DNA from: Streptomyces antimicrobicus
GTDB lineage: Bacteria > Actinomycetota > Actinomycetes > Streptomycetales > Streptomycetaceae
Length of the DNA stretch: 51,305 nt
Assembly (NCBI RefSeq): GCF_020532625.1
Contig: NZ_JAJAUY010000032.1
Location: 1-51,305, forward strand
Direction: 5' to 3'
Position numbers and translations under genes: made by a program. The notes beneath the pieces were generated by a model. It ran no database searches and was not told the DNA's origin. It worked only from the letters and a program-made list of their open reading frames with translations. Below are positions 1 through 7,959 of this stretch, in pieces. Every line of letters begins with the position of its first letter. The stretch's first letter is position 1.

Positions 1-1
1 G

Positions 2-400
2 GCGCCCGAGGCCGGCAGGTCTCGGCGGTTTCCCACCGTCACACGGGACACCGCCCGCCCCGAGGGCGGCGGGCGCGCCGCGCCCGGGGACGCGCCGGCG
101 CCCGCGCGGCAGTGGCCCATGCTCAGCGTGCTGGCCGCCACGGCGATCGGGCTGCTCAGCACCGCCGTCGGGCAGGTCCGGATCGGTTGCCTGGTCATCG
201 GCGTCGCCCTCATGGCCGCCGCCGTACTGCGCCGCGCGATCCCGTCCGTCGGCATGCTCGCCGTACGCTCCCGCTTCACGGACATGATCACGTACGGCGT
301 GCTGGGCGTCGCCATCACCTTGCTGGCCCTGGTCGCCGAGCCCAAGCCGTGGCTGGAGATCCCGTTCCTGGAGGACACCGTCCGCTTCATCGTGCGCTGA
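2..400 (+). CDS. DUF3017 domain membrane protein, 5' end outside window
   Basis: The frame is open from the first bases of the window, with no in-frame ATG or GTG before the ATG at 119. Residues upstream of that ATG (RRFPTVTRDTARPEGGGRA) look like the usual N-terminal arm of Streptomyces DUF3017 proteins, so the true start probably lies outside the window. Two hydrophobic helices (LSVLAATAIGLLSTAVG and YGVLGVAITLLALVA) flank the conserved RAIPSVGMLAVRSRF segment. The tail PKPWLEIPFLEDTVRFIVR is typical of the family. The gene usually sits between folD and mdh, and mdh follows here. Function is unknown; it is predicted to be in the cytoplasmic membrane. Confidence 0.8.
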   Translation, partial: APEAGRSRRFPTVTRDTARPEGGGRAAPGDAPAPARQWPMLSVLAATAIGLLSTAVGQVRIGCLVIGVALMAAAVLRRAIPSVGMLAVRSRFTDMITYGVLGVAITLLALVAEPKPWLEIPFLEDTVRFIVR

Positions 401-1624
<1,224 letters not shown>

Positions 1625-1648
1625 GCCCGCCACGCCTGCTGTTCCCGG

Positions 1649-1680
1649 AGCGCCCCGGCCAAACCTGGTCGGGGCGCTTT
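1649..1680 (+). terminator. Rho-independent terminator of mdh
   Basis: A 12-bp stem pairs AGCGCCCCGGCC (1649-1660) with GGTCGGGGCGCT (1667-1678), with one G-U pair and the 6-nt loop AAACCT, followed by TTT. It lies 25 bp past the mdh stop. Confidence 0.85.
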
Positions 1681-1721
1681 GGCGCGATTTCGCCTGTCAA
1701 GGGCGCATAAGCAAAAACTAA

Positions 1722-1737
1722 GGTCACCTCGGTGACC
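1722..1737 (+). promoter_or_regulatory. Inverted repeat covering the start codon of the 588-aa gene
   Basis: GGTCACC (1722-1728), TC, GGTGACC (1731-1737) is a 7-bp perfect inverted repeat, and the GTG start (1732-1734) sits inside its right arm. It could be a protein-binding operator or an RNA hairpin hiding the start. Only AAGG at 1719-1723 resembles a ribosome site, and it overlaps the left arm. Confidence 0.5.
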
Positions 1738-3498
1738 GATATTCCCCTTCCTCCCCAGCCGAGCGGCAGCTGGGTCGACCCGCGGGCCGGACGGCCGCCG
1801 GTCCACCCCTCCGTGAGCGAGGCGGGCCGGCTCCTGTGCGCCGGCACCTACCTCGACGCGGGCTACCGCGAGCGGGTCGTCGAGGAGCTCTACGTCCACG
1901 AGGAGCGCCTGGTCGCCCCCGCGTACGGCTTCGACACCACCCGCGTCCTGGCGCACGCGCTGCGTGCCCGCCGCATGGAACTCGGTTGGGCCGCCGGCAT
2001 ACTCGGCGCCTGGTTCGTGGGCTCGGTGATCACCTCGGGCGTGCTGACGTTCCTGCTGGTCCCGTTCCTGCTGCTGACCCTCGCCCGCTGGCTGCGCGGC
2101 CGCGACCTGCCGCTGCTGCGCTTCCTCGGCGTCGTGGTGCGCGTGTACGCCTGGTGGATGCTCGCGGTGATCGTGATCGCCGTGATCGGCATCGGGCTGG
2201 CGCTGGGCGGGGCCTTCGGGGACCTGATGGGGGTCGGCGCGCTGTTCCTCACCGACTCCCTGACCGGCTCCTCCGGCTCCGCCGACCCCTTCGCCGGCCC
2301 CGGGGGCGGCGGTTCGTCGGGCGGTGGCGGGCTGGCCCTGTGGATGCTCCCGGTCTCCTTCGCGGGCCTGGTCGTCCTGGTCTCCCTCCAGCAGAGCCAG
2401 GTCGCCCGCGTCATCACCGGGGAGCTCTCCCGCCACCGGTACGCCGACCAGGCCGGCGACCCGGCCGAGGCGGCGCCCGGCGCCCGGTTCGAGCGGATCC
2501 GGCGGCGGATCCGGGCCGAGCAGCACTCGCCGCTCGTCATGTACGACGTCAACGACCCGCTGTGCGGGGCGGGCGAGCCGTTCCACCCGTGGCACCTGTC
2601 GGTCGAGCTGCGCCCGCGCGAGGACCTCGGGCCGGACCGCAAGCCGACGCCGGTGACCAACGCGCGGATCGTGGAGCGGATCGTGCCGCTGCTGCAGGCG
2701 CTGCGCGTGCCCTCGCCGCACGGCTCCGCGCAGGCGGAGGCGGCCGTGCAGGACCGGCTGCGCGAACTGGTCATCGACGAGTGCGTCTTCGTCCCCGTCG
2801 ACGGGCTGCCGCACCGCGACTCCGCGCCGCTGAGCCCGCAGTTCTTCGCCGAGCAGCGGGCGGTGGCCGTCGAGGAGGGCGGCGAGCGGCGCCGGCACTT
2901 CCTGCGGGTGCGGGTCGGCGGCTGGGACGAGGACCTGGTCGTCACCGTGTTCGTACGGGTCCACACCCAGGGCGGCATGCTGATGCTGGAGGTCGCCCCG
3001 CACGTGCTCAACCCGGTGCACGTCCGCTTCTACAACGCCGACGCGGACGCGCACCGCTACCTGAACAACAACGCCCTCGGGCGGGCGGTCTGGGCGCTGG
3101 TGCGCACCCCGGCCTCGTTCGGCAGCTCCGTCGCCACGCTCGCCCGCGGGCTGGCGGGCTGGTGGCGGATCGTCACCGGCGGGCACGGCGGGGCGCGGCC
3201 GGAGGGGCCGCGGGTGTCGGTGCGGGAGCTGGCCGCGCAGGACAACGGCTCGATCTTCCATCTGATGGATGCCGACCGGTACCTGAAGACGATTCAGGAC
3301 CGGGTGGTCCACGGGGTGATCCTGGCCCTGCACGAGGCGGGTTGGCACACCGAGGAGTTCGCCCGGCGCAGCGCGATCACCATCGCGAGCGGCGGGACGT
3401 ACATCCACTCCGTCCACGACAGCGCCTTCAGCGTCGGCGGGACCGGCGCGCAGAACACGACGCACGCGACGAGGGGGAACGAGGGCCGTGGGAAATAA
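1732..3498 (+). CDS. Membrane protein with C-terminal Gly/Asn amyloid-like motif
   Basis: This 588-residue protein is not recognised as a named family. Residues 1-80 are soluble. Hydrophobic segments lie at about 84-118, 131-172 and 201-220, with a Gly/Ser linker at 180-200. A long soluble region (about 225-560) follows and contains no motif I recognise. The last 26 residues hold SAFSVGGTGAQNT (3421-3459), which matches SSFSIGGSGHTNT in the next gene product position by position. The GTG start lies in an inverted repeat. The gene overlaps the next one by 11 nt, so the two are probably translationally coupled. I infer a membrane partner that pairs with the downstream protein through the shared motif. 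Confidence 0.75.
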   Translation: MTDIPLPPQPSGSWVDPRAGRPPVHPSVSEAGRLLCAGTYLDAGYRERVVEELYVHEERLVAPAYGFDTTRVLAHALRARRMELGWAAGILGAWFVGSVITSGVLTFLLVPFLLLTLARWLRGRDLPLLRFLGVVVRVYAWWMLAVIVIAVIGIGLALGGAFGDLMGVGALFLTDSLTGSSGSADPFAGPGGGGSSGGGGLALWMLPVSFAGLVVLVSLQQSQVARVITGELSRHRYADQAGDPAEAAPGARFERIRRRIRAEQHSPLVMYDVNDPLCGAGEPFHPWHLSVELRPREDLGPDRKPTPVTNARIVERIVPLLQALRVPSPHGSAQAEAAVQDRLRELVIDECVFVPVDGLPHRDSAPLSPQFFAEQRAVAVEEGGERRRHFLRVRVGGWDEDLVVTVFVRVHTQGGMLMLEVAPHVLNPVHVRFYNADADAHRYLNNNALGRAVWALVRTPASFGSSVATLARGLAGWWRIVTGGHGGARPEGPRVSVRELAAQDNGSIFHLMDADRYLKTIQDRVVHGVILALHEAGWHTEEFARRSAITIASGGTYIHSVHDSAFSVGGTGAQNTTHATRGNEGRGK

Positions 3499-3946
3499 CG
3501 GGCATGGACACGGTAACGGGCACGGGCACGGCGGCGGGGTGAGCGGGGCCGGTGCCGGGGGCGGTGCCGGGGCCGGTGGTGGCGAGGATCCGGCGGTGCG
3601 GATCGGGAACGTCTCCGGCAGCAGCTTCAGCATCGGCGGCAGCGGCCACACCAACACCGTGAACCACTACGGTGCGGGCGCGGCCGCCGCCGCGCCGACC
3701 GCGGAGGAGCTGCTGGAGGCGGTGCAGGACCTGCGGGCGGCCCTGGTGCGGCTGCCGCGGAGCACCGACCGGTCGGAGCTGGACGCGGAGCTGGACGAGG
3801 CCGCCGGGGACCTGGAGGAGGCGGAGGAGATCCGTCCGGGCGTGGTCGCGCGGCTGCGCGGTGCGCTGGACCGGTGGGCCCCGCTGGTGGAGACCATCGG
3901 CGCGGCCGGCACCCTGGCCGGGCTGCTGACGACCCTGGGAGGCTGA
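3488..3946 (+). CDS. Small protein with amyloid-like motif and helical domain
   Basis: This protein has 152 residues. Residues 1-33 are Gly/His-rich (GHGHGNGHGHGGG). Residues 36-62 hold VRIGNVSGSSFSIGGSG followed by HTNTVNHYG, a short turn-rich motif matching the C-terminus of the upstream membrane protein. From residue 66 on an acidic helical region (AEELLEAVQDLRAALVRLP) ends in a hydrophobic stretch GAAGTLAGLLTTLGG. This layout, with a short motif in front of a helical domain beside a gene carrying the cognate motif, resembles bacterial amyloid-signalling partners (RHIM-like or BASS motifs), but I cannot assign a described class. GTG 3488 overlaps the upstream stop. Confidence 0.75.
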   Translation: MGNNGHGHGNGHGHGGGVSGAGAGGGAGAGGGEDPAVRIGNVSGSSFSIGGSGHTNTVNHYGAGAAAAAPTAEELLEAVQDLRAALVRLPRSTDRSELDAELDEAAGDLEEAEEIRPGVVARLRGALDRWAPLVETIGAAGTLAGLLTTLGG

Positions 3947-3948
3947 CG

Positions 3949-5007
3949 GTGACACCCCCCGGCGAACTCCGCTGGGACACCAGGACCCAGCGCTGGGTCC
4001 CGGCGACGGATCCGGACCGGACGGCCCCGGCCTCCCCGGCCGGGCCGGGTGCCGGGGCCGGGCCCGGTGCGGCGGCGTCCGGGCCGGGGCCGTCCGGGCC
4101 GGAGTCGTACGGGCCTTCGCCGTCGCGGCCTTCCGGCTCCGGGGCGGAGGGGGGCTCGGCTTCCACGTTGCCTCGTGTGCCGCCGTTGCCGGGGTACGAG
4201 CCGACGCTCGGCGGGGTGCCGTACGGGCGGCCGGAGGACCCAGCGGCACCGGTGCCGGTGGTGGTACCGGAGCTGGTTCCGGCGCCGTCCGGTGGGGCGG
4301 GGGCGGGGGCAGGGGCGCGGGTGCGGCCCGCCGTGGCCGCGGTCCTGGTGGCGATCGTCGTCGTGGGCGCGGCGACCGGCTGGTGGCTCGCGAACCGCGA
4401 CGAGCCCGCGCGCGAGTCCCGCGGCACGGTCAGCCCCGGCCCGCCGGAACCCTCCGCGCCCACGGGCGCGCCGGGTTCCGGCGGGCCGGCCGCGAGCGCG
4501 TCGTCCCGGAGCCCGGGCCCTGCCACGAGCGGCCCGAGCACGTCCGGGTCGCCCGGTCCCGGCGCGAGCGCCTCGGCCGAGGCGCGGGAGGTCCTGACCG
4601 ACCCCAAGGGCTTCGTCGTCGCCGTGCCCTCCGGCTGGGAGCGCGAGGAGTCCGGCGGCTCCGTCTTCTACCGCTCGCCCGACCGGACCGCTCTGATCCA
4701 GGTGTTCCGGGTCGTCGAACCGGACCTCAGCCCGGTCCAGGCGGTCGAGCGGGCGAGCGCCGACCTGGGCTCCCGTACGCCCCGCTACAAGGAGATCCGG
4801 GTCGGCGAGGTCGCGGGCGGGGCAGGCGAGCTCGTCTACGAGTACGACAGCGACGAGTCCCGCGGGCGGCGCCGCGGGGTGGAGCGGGTGCTGGTGGCGC
4901 AGGACGGCAACAAGTGGGCCGTCCTGGCGGCCGGCCCGGCCGCCGACTGGCCCCGTACGCAGTCCCGCCACGAGGCGGCCCTGCGGGCGTTCCGCCCAGG
5001 GAGCTGA
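3949..5007 (+). CDS. Single-pass membrane protein with extracytoplasmic C-terminal domain
   Basis: This 352-residue protein starts at a GTG only 2 nt after the previous stop, as third gene of the operon. The N-terminus (GELRWDTRTQRWVP) is followed by a Pro/Gly/Ser-rich stretch to about residue 125, one transmembrane helix at about 127-147, another disordered Pro/Ser linker, and a folded domain from about 215 (LTDPKGFVVAVPSGWE to the end). The C-terminal domain resembles the small alpha/beta domain fused to many Streptomyces membrane proteins and kinases (PsbP/LpqN-like), expected outside the membrane. Possible role: sensing or envelope arm of the same system. No catalytic motif is visible. 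Confidence 0.75.
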   Translation: MTPPGELRWDTRTQRWVPATDPDRTAPASPAGPGAGAGPGAAASGPGPSGPESYGPSPSRPSGSGAEGGSASTLPRVPPLPGYEPTLGGVPYGRPEDPAAPVPVVVPELVPAPSGGAGAGAGARVRPAVAAVLVAIVVVGAATGWWLANRDEPARESRGTVSPGPPEPSAPTGAPGSGGPAASASSRSPGPATSGPSTSGSPGPGASASAEAREVLTDPKGFVVAVPSGWEREESGGSVFYRSPDRTALIQVFRVVEPDLSPVQAVERASADLGSRTPRYKEIRVGEVAGGAGELVYEYDSDESRGRRRGVERVLVAQDGNKWAVLAAGPAADWPRTQSRHEAALRAFRPGS

Positions 5008-5039
5008 CCGGGACTGCTGCCGAGCGGCGCCCGCCTGGT

Positions 5040-5124
5040 GGGCCCGGTGGTCCCCGTGGTCCCGCTGGGCCCTCTGGTGCGGTGGTCCCGGGTGGTCCCG
5101 GGTGGTTCCGGGTGGTTCCGGCGG
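5040..5124 (+). repeat. Degenerate GTGGTCCCGG-type tandem repeat
   Basis: Repeats of about 10 bp (GTGGTCCCGG, GTGGTTCCGG and variants) run between the stop of the membrane operon and the AhpD-like gene on the other strand. No gene is visible in 5008-5133. Confidence 0.6.
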
Positions 5125-5133
5125 GCCCGCCGG

Positions 5134-5676
5134 TCAGAGCTTGTACTGGCCGGGGGTGTAGTGGCCCGGGACCATGCGCGTCGTGACGCCGAAGCGGTTC
5201 CACACGTTGATGGTGGCGATCACGGCGATCAGCTGCGCCAGCTCGGCCTCCTCGAAGTGCTTCGCGGCCTTCTCGTACACCTCGTCCGGCACGAACCCGT
5301 CCGTGAGGACCGTCACGGCCTCCGTCAGTTCGATCGCCGCGAGTTCCCGCTCCGTGTAGAAGTGGCGCGACTCCTCCCACGCGCCCAGCAGCACGATCCG
5401 CTCCACGCTCTCGCCGGCGGCGATCGCGTCCTTGGTGTGCATGTCCAGGCAGAACGCACAGTGGTTCAGCTGCGAGGCGCGGATCTTGACGAGCTCGACC
5501 AGGGCCGGGTCCAGGCCCTTCTTGGAGGCGATCTCCAGCGCGACGACGGCCTTGTAGACCTCGGGCGCCAGCTTGGCCAGCTGCATGCGGGGCGTGTGCT
5601 CCGCCGCGTGGGCATGGAGGGAGCCGTTCCGGGTGTTGTGCACGTGTTCGTGTGCTTGTGCCTGGTTCGTGGTCAT
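5134..5676 (-). CDS. Carboxymuconolactone decarboxylase (AhpD-like) family protein
   Basis: This 180-residue AhpD-fold protein carries the redox CxxC pair in NHCAFCLDMHTKDA, followed by the conserved helices ESVERIVLLGAWEES and INVWNRFGVTTR. Members act as alkyl-hydroperoxide-linked reductases or related thiol peroxidases in the cytosol. The N-terminal 30 residues are His-rich (AHEHVHNTRNGSLHAHAAEH), unusual for the family. ATG 5676 is chosen; a GTG at 5682 in the same frame is the alternative. TAGGGT (5689-5684) could be a -10 giving a nearly leaderless mRNA. It is divergent from the MocR regulator gene 40 bp away, its likely controller. Confidence 0.88.
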   Translation of the reverse strand: MTTNQAQAHEHVHNTRNGSLHAHAAEHTPRMQLAKLAPEVYKAVVALEIASKKGLDPALVELVKIRASQLNHCAFCLDMHTKDAIAAGESVERIVLLGAWEESRHFYTERELAAIELTEAVTVLTDGFVPDEVYEKAAKHFEEAELAQLIAVIATINVWNRFGVTTRMVPGHYTPGQYKL

Positions 5677-5728
5677 GGACACACCCTAGGGACCGGGCGT
5701 CCCACCGATATGGTCCATGTCCATGACG
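5672..5728. promoter_or_regulatory. Divergent promoter with mirrored start regions
   Basis: GTCATGGACA (5672-5681) and TGTCCATGAC (5719-5728) are perfect inverted copies, so both divergent genes begin with the same TGTCCATGAC string. Candidate -10 boxes TATGGT (5709-5714, +) and TAGGGT (5689-5684, -) lie 2-8 nt from the starts, which suggests leaderless mRNAs. A MocR regulator would be expected to bind here. Confidence 0.5.
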
Positions 5729-7132
5729 GATTCCTGGGCCACTTTCGGTACCGACCTGCTGCTGGAGCCGGTCCCGGGGCGAGGCCTGCGGGCCGGGCTC
5801 GCCGAGGCCCTGCGGGAGGCGGCGCGCAGCGGGCGGCTGGCGCCGGGCACCCGGCTGCCGTCCTCGCGGACGCTGGCCGCGGACCTGGGCATCGCCCGCA
5901 ACACCGTCGCCGAGGCCTACGCCGAACTGGTCGCCGAGGGCTGGCTGACCGCCCGGCAGGGCTCGGGCACCCGGGTCGCCGAACGGGCCCGGCCGCGCAA
6001 GCCGACCGTCCCGGCGCAGGCGCCGGGCGCGAGCCGCCGCCCGTCGGCCGCGCGCGGGCCGTCGTACAGCCTGCGGCCCGGCTCGCCGGACCTCGGCGCG
6101 TTCCCGCGCGCGGCCTGGCTGGCGGCGGCCCGGCGGGCGATGGCGATCGCGCCGAACGACGCCTTCGGGTACGGGGACCCGCGCGGCCGGATCGAACTGC
6201 GCGAGGCCCTCGCCGGCTATCTGGCGCGGGCGCGCGGGGTGTACGCCGACCCGGAGCAGATCGTGCTGTGCTCGGGCTTCGCGCACGGGCTGGTGCTGGT
6301 GGCGCGGATGCTGCGGGCCCGGCGGGTGCGGGAGCTGGCCGTGGAGTCGTACGCGGTGTACGTCCACCGGGGTCTGCTCGCGGACGCCGGGCTGCGGACG
6401 GTGCCGCTGGCGCTGGACGGGGCGGGCGCGCGGACGGAGGACCTGGCGGGGCTGTCGGCGGGTGCGGTACTGCTGACGCCCGCGCACCAGTTCCCGACCG
6501 GGGTCGCGCTGACGCCCGCGCGGCGGGCGGCGGCCGTGGACTGGGCGCGGACCACCGGAGGGTTGATCGTCGAGGACGACTACGACGGGGAGTTCCGCTA
6601 CGACCGGCAGCCGGTCGGCGCCCTCCAGGGCCTGGACCCCGACCGGGTGATCTACCTGGGCACCGCGAGCAAGTCCCTGGCCCCGGGCCTGCGGATGGGC
6701 TGGATGGTGGTCCCGCCCGGCATGCTGGACGAGGCGCTGGCGGCCAAGGGGCGGGCGGACTGGACCTCCAGCGCGCTGGACCAGCTGACGCTGGCGCAGT
6801 TCATCGCGTCGGGCGCGTACGACCGGCACGTGCGCGGGATGCGGCTGCGGTACCGGCGCCGCCGGGACCAGCTGGTCGCGGCGTTGGACGGCCGGGTCGA
6901 GGTCTCGGGCATAGCGGCGGGCCTGCACGCCGTCCTGGACCTGCCGCCGGGCACCGAGCGATCGGTGCTCCAGGCGGCGGCCTGGCACGAACTGGCCCTG
7001 GACGGCCTGTCGACGTACCGCCACCCGGCCGCCGACCTTCCCCCGCGCGACGCCTTGGTCGTCGGCTACGCGACTCCGTCGGACAGCGCGTGGGGGCCGA
7101 CGCTGGAGGCGTTGGTGGCGGCGTTGCCTTGA
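5717..7132 (+). CDS. MocR/PdxR-type GntR regulator with aminotransferase-like domain
   Basis: This 471-residue protein has a winged-helix domain at about 20-90 (GTRLPSSRTLAADLGIARNT) joined to a fold-type I aminotransferase domain from about 115. The PLP-binding lysine is expected at K319 in YLGTASKSLAPGLRMGW, and VEDDYDGEFRY supplies the conserved Asp/Tyr residues. MocR proteins sense PLP or amino-acid derivatives and bind operators near divergent genes. The divergent AhpD-like gene is the obvious target. Start choice is between ATG 5717 and ATG 5723 (MSMTDS). Confidence 0.92.
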   Translation: MSMTDSWATFGTDLLLEPVPGRGLRAGLAEALREAARSGRLAPGTRLPSSRTLAADLGIARNTVAEAYAELVAEGWLTARQGSGTRVAERARPRKPTVPAQAPGASRRPSAARGPSYSLRPGSPDLGAFPRAAWLAAARRAMAIAPNDAFGYGDPRGRIELREALAGYLARARGVYADPEQIVLCSGFAHGLVLVARMLRARRVRELAVESYAVYVHRGLLADAGLRTVPLALDGAGARTEDLAGLSAGAVLLTPAHQFPTGVALTPARRAAAVDWARTTGGLIVEDDYDGEFRYDRQPVGALQGLDPDRVIYLGTASKSLAPGLRMGWMVVPPGMLDEALAAKGRADWTSSALDQLTLAQFIASGAYDRHVRGMRLRYRRRRDQLVAALDGRVEVSGIAAGLHAVLDLPPGTERSVLQAAAWHELALDGLSTYRHPAADLPPRDALVVGYATPSDSAWGPTLEALVAALP

Positions 7133-7150
7133 GGGGGCGGGTTCGCGTGG

Positions 7151-7182
7151 CGAGCCTTGGCCTTGGCGAGCCTTGGCCTTGG
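7151..7182 (+). repeat. 16-bp unit repeated twice
   Basis: CGAGCCTTGGCCTTGG occurs exactly twice in tandem (7151-7166 and 7167-7182), just after the MocR gene. Confidence 0.8.
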
Positions 7183-7205
7183 CCGGGCGGGGTCGGTGGG
7201 GCGGG

Positions 7206-7352
7206 GTGTCTGACCGCCAGTCCATTGTCCGTGCGGGGCGGTGGCCGGCCTCAAGGGCGCTCCCTGCGGTCGCGTCGCTGCGCGATTCCGCTGCGCTCCA
7301 CCCTTGACCCCGACCACCGCCCCGCCCAGCCAACAGCCTGGCGGTCAGGCAC
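7206..7352. repeat. Nested palindromic (REP/MITE-like) intergenic element
   Basis: Three nested inverted pairs share one centre: GTGTCTGACCGCCAG (7206-7220) with CTGGCGGTCAGGCAC (7338-7352, one mismatch); GCGGGGCGGTGG (7233-7244) with CCACCGCCCCGC (7314-7325, perfect); TCAAGGG (7251-7257) with CCCTTGA (7301-7307). The core resembles a repeat I recall from many Streptomyces intergenic regions. It has no coding sequence, so it would be a non-autonomous mobile or processing element. The rest of the 7133-7650 gap holds GC-rich hairpin-prone DNA with no supported gene. Confidence 0.7.
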
Positions 7353-7650
7353 CCGGAAGGGCGGCAGGGGGGTCCTTGTGCACCCGGGCCCCTGCGGAGA
7401 CGCCCGGACCCTGCCGTGGCCCGAGCAAGCCGCGCCCTTCGGGCGAAACCCCCTCCGATCGCCTGCCGCGCCCTCCCGGTGGGTGCCGCGCAGCCGCGCC
7501 CTCCGGTGACAGGTGTGCGGGCCGCGTGCAGATCGGGGTAAGTGGCGCATATCGGGGGCGGGTGGGAGCGGGATGCGGCGGCTGGATTCCATCGGTCGGT
7601 GGGGCGGGCCTAGGCTGTCCGCCAGCACGCCATCAGGGGGAGCCTCGGAC

Positions 7651-7950
7651 ATGGACAACAGCAGCAGCACTACGCAGCGCCGGATGCGCTCCGGCGCGGT
7701 CGCGCTCGGGGGCATGGGGCTGCTCGCCGCCAGCCTCGTCGCCTGCGGCAGCAGCAAGGAACCGGACAAGCGCTGCGCCGACCGCTCGACGCTGAACCAG
7801 CTGTCGATGAAGGAGTGCAAGAGCGGCGGGCGCGGGTCCTACTACTACGGTGGGACCGTGTCGGCCGGGAAGGTGTCCGGCGGGAGCTTCGACAAGTCCG
7901 CCGTGCAGCGTGGTGGCATCGGGGGTGGGTCCTCCTCCAGCGGGGGGTGA
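7651..7950 (+). CDS. Small YgiB-like lipoprotein
   Basis: This 99-residue predicted lipoprotein has an Arg-containing n-region (TTQRRMRSG), a hydrophobic stretch, and the lipobox LVAC with lipidated Cys32. The mature part has a Cys pair (RCADRSTLNQLSMKECK) and a Gly/Ser-rich YYYGG tail, a layout like enterobacterial YgiB. AGGGGGA at 7635-7641 precedes ATG 7651. Its stop is 9 nt before the ATP-grasp gene, repeating the ygiB-ygiC pairing. Function is unknown; a role as envelope partner of the ligase-like enzyme is inference. Confidence 0.75.
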   Translation: MDNSSSTTQRRMRSGAVALGGMGLLAASLVACGSSKEPDKRCADRSTLNQLSMKECKSGGRGSYYYGGTVSAGKVSGGSFDKSAVQRGGIGGGSSSSGG

Positions 7951-7959
7951 CCGGGTCCC

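Noticed and set aside
4727..7333. 868-codon minus-strand frame across several genes
   Set aside because: It runs antisense through the MocR gene and in another frame of the AhpD-like gene; Arg/Gly/Pro-rich without any motif.
7133..7650. Small genes in the long gap before the lipoprotein gene
   Set aside because: Open frames here cross the nested inverted repeat in both directions and have no ribosome site or family similarity.
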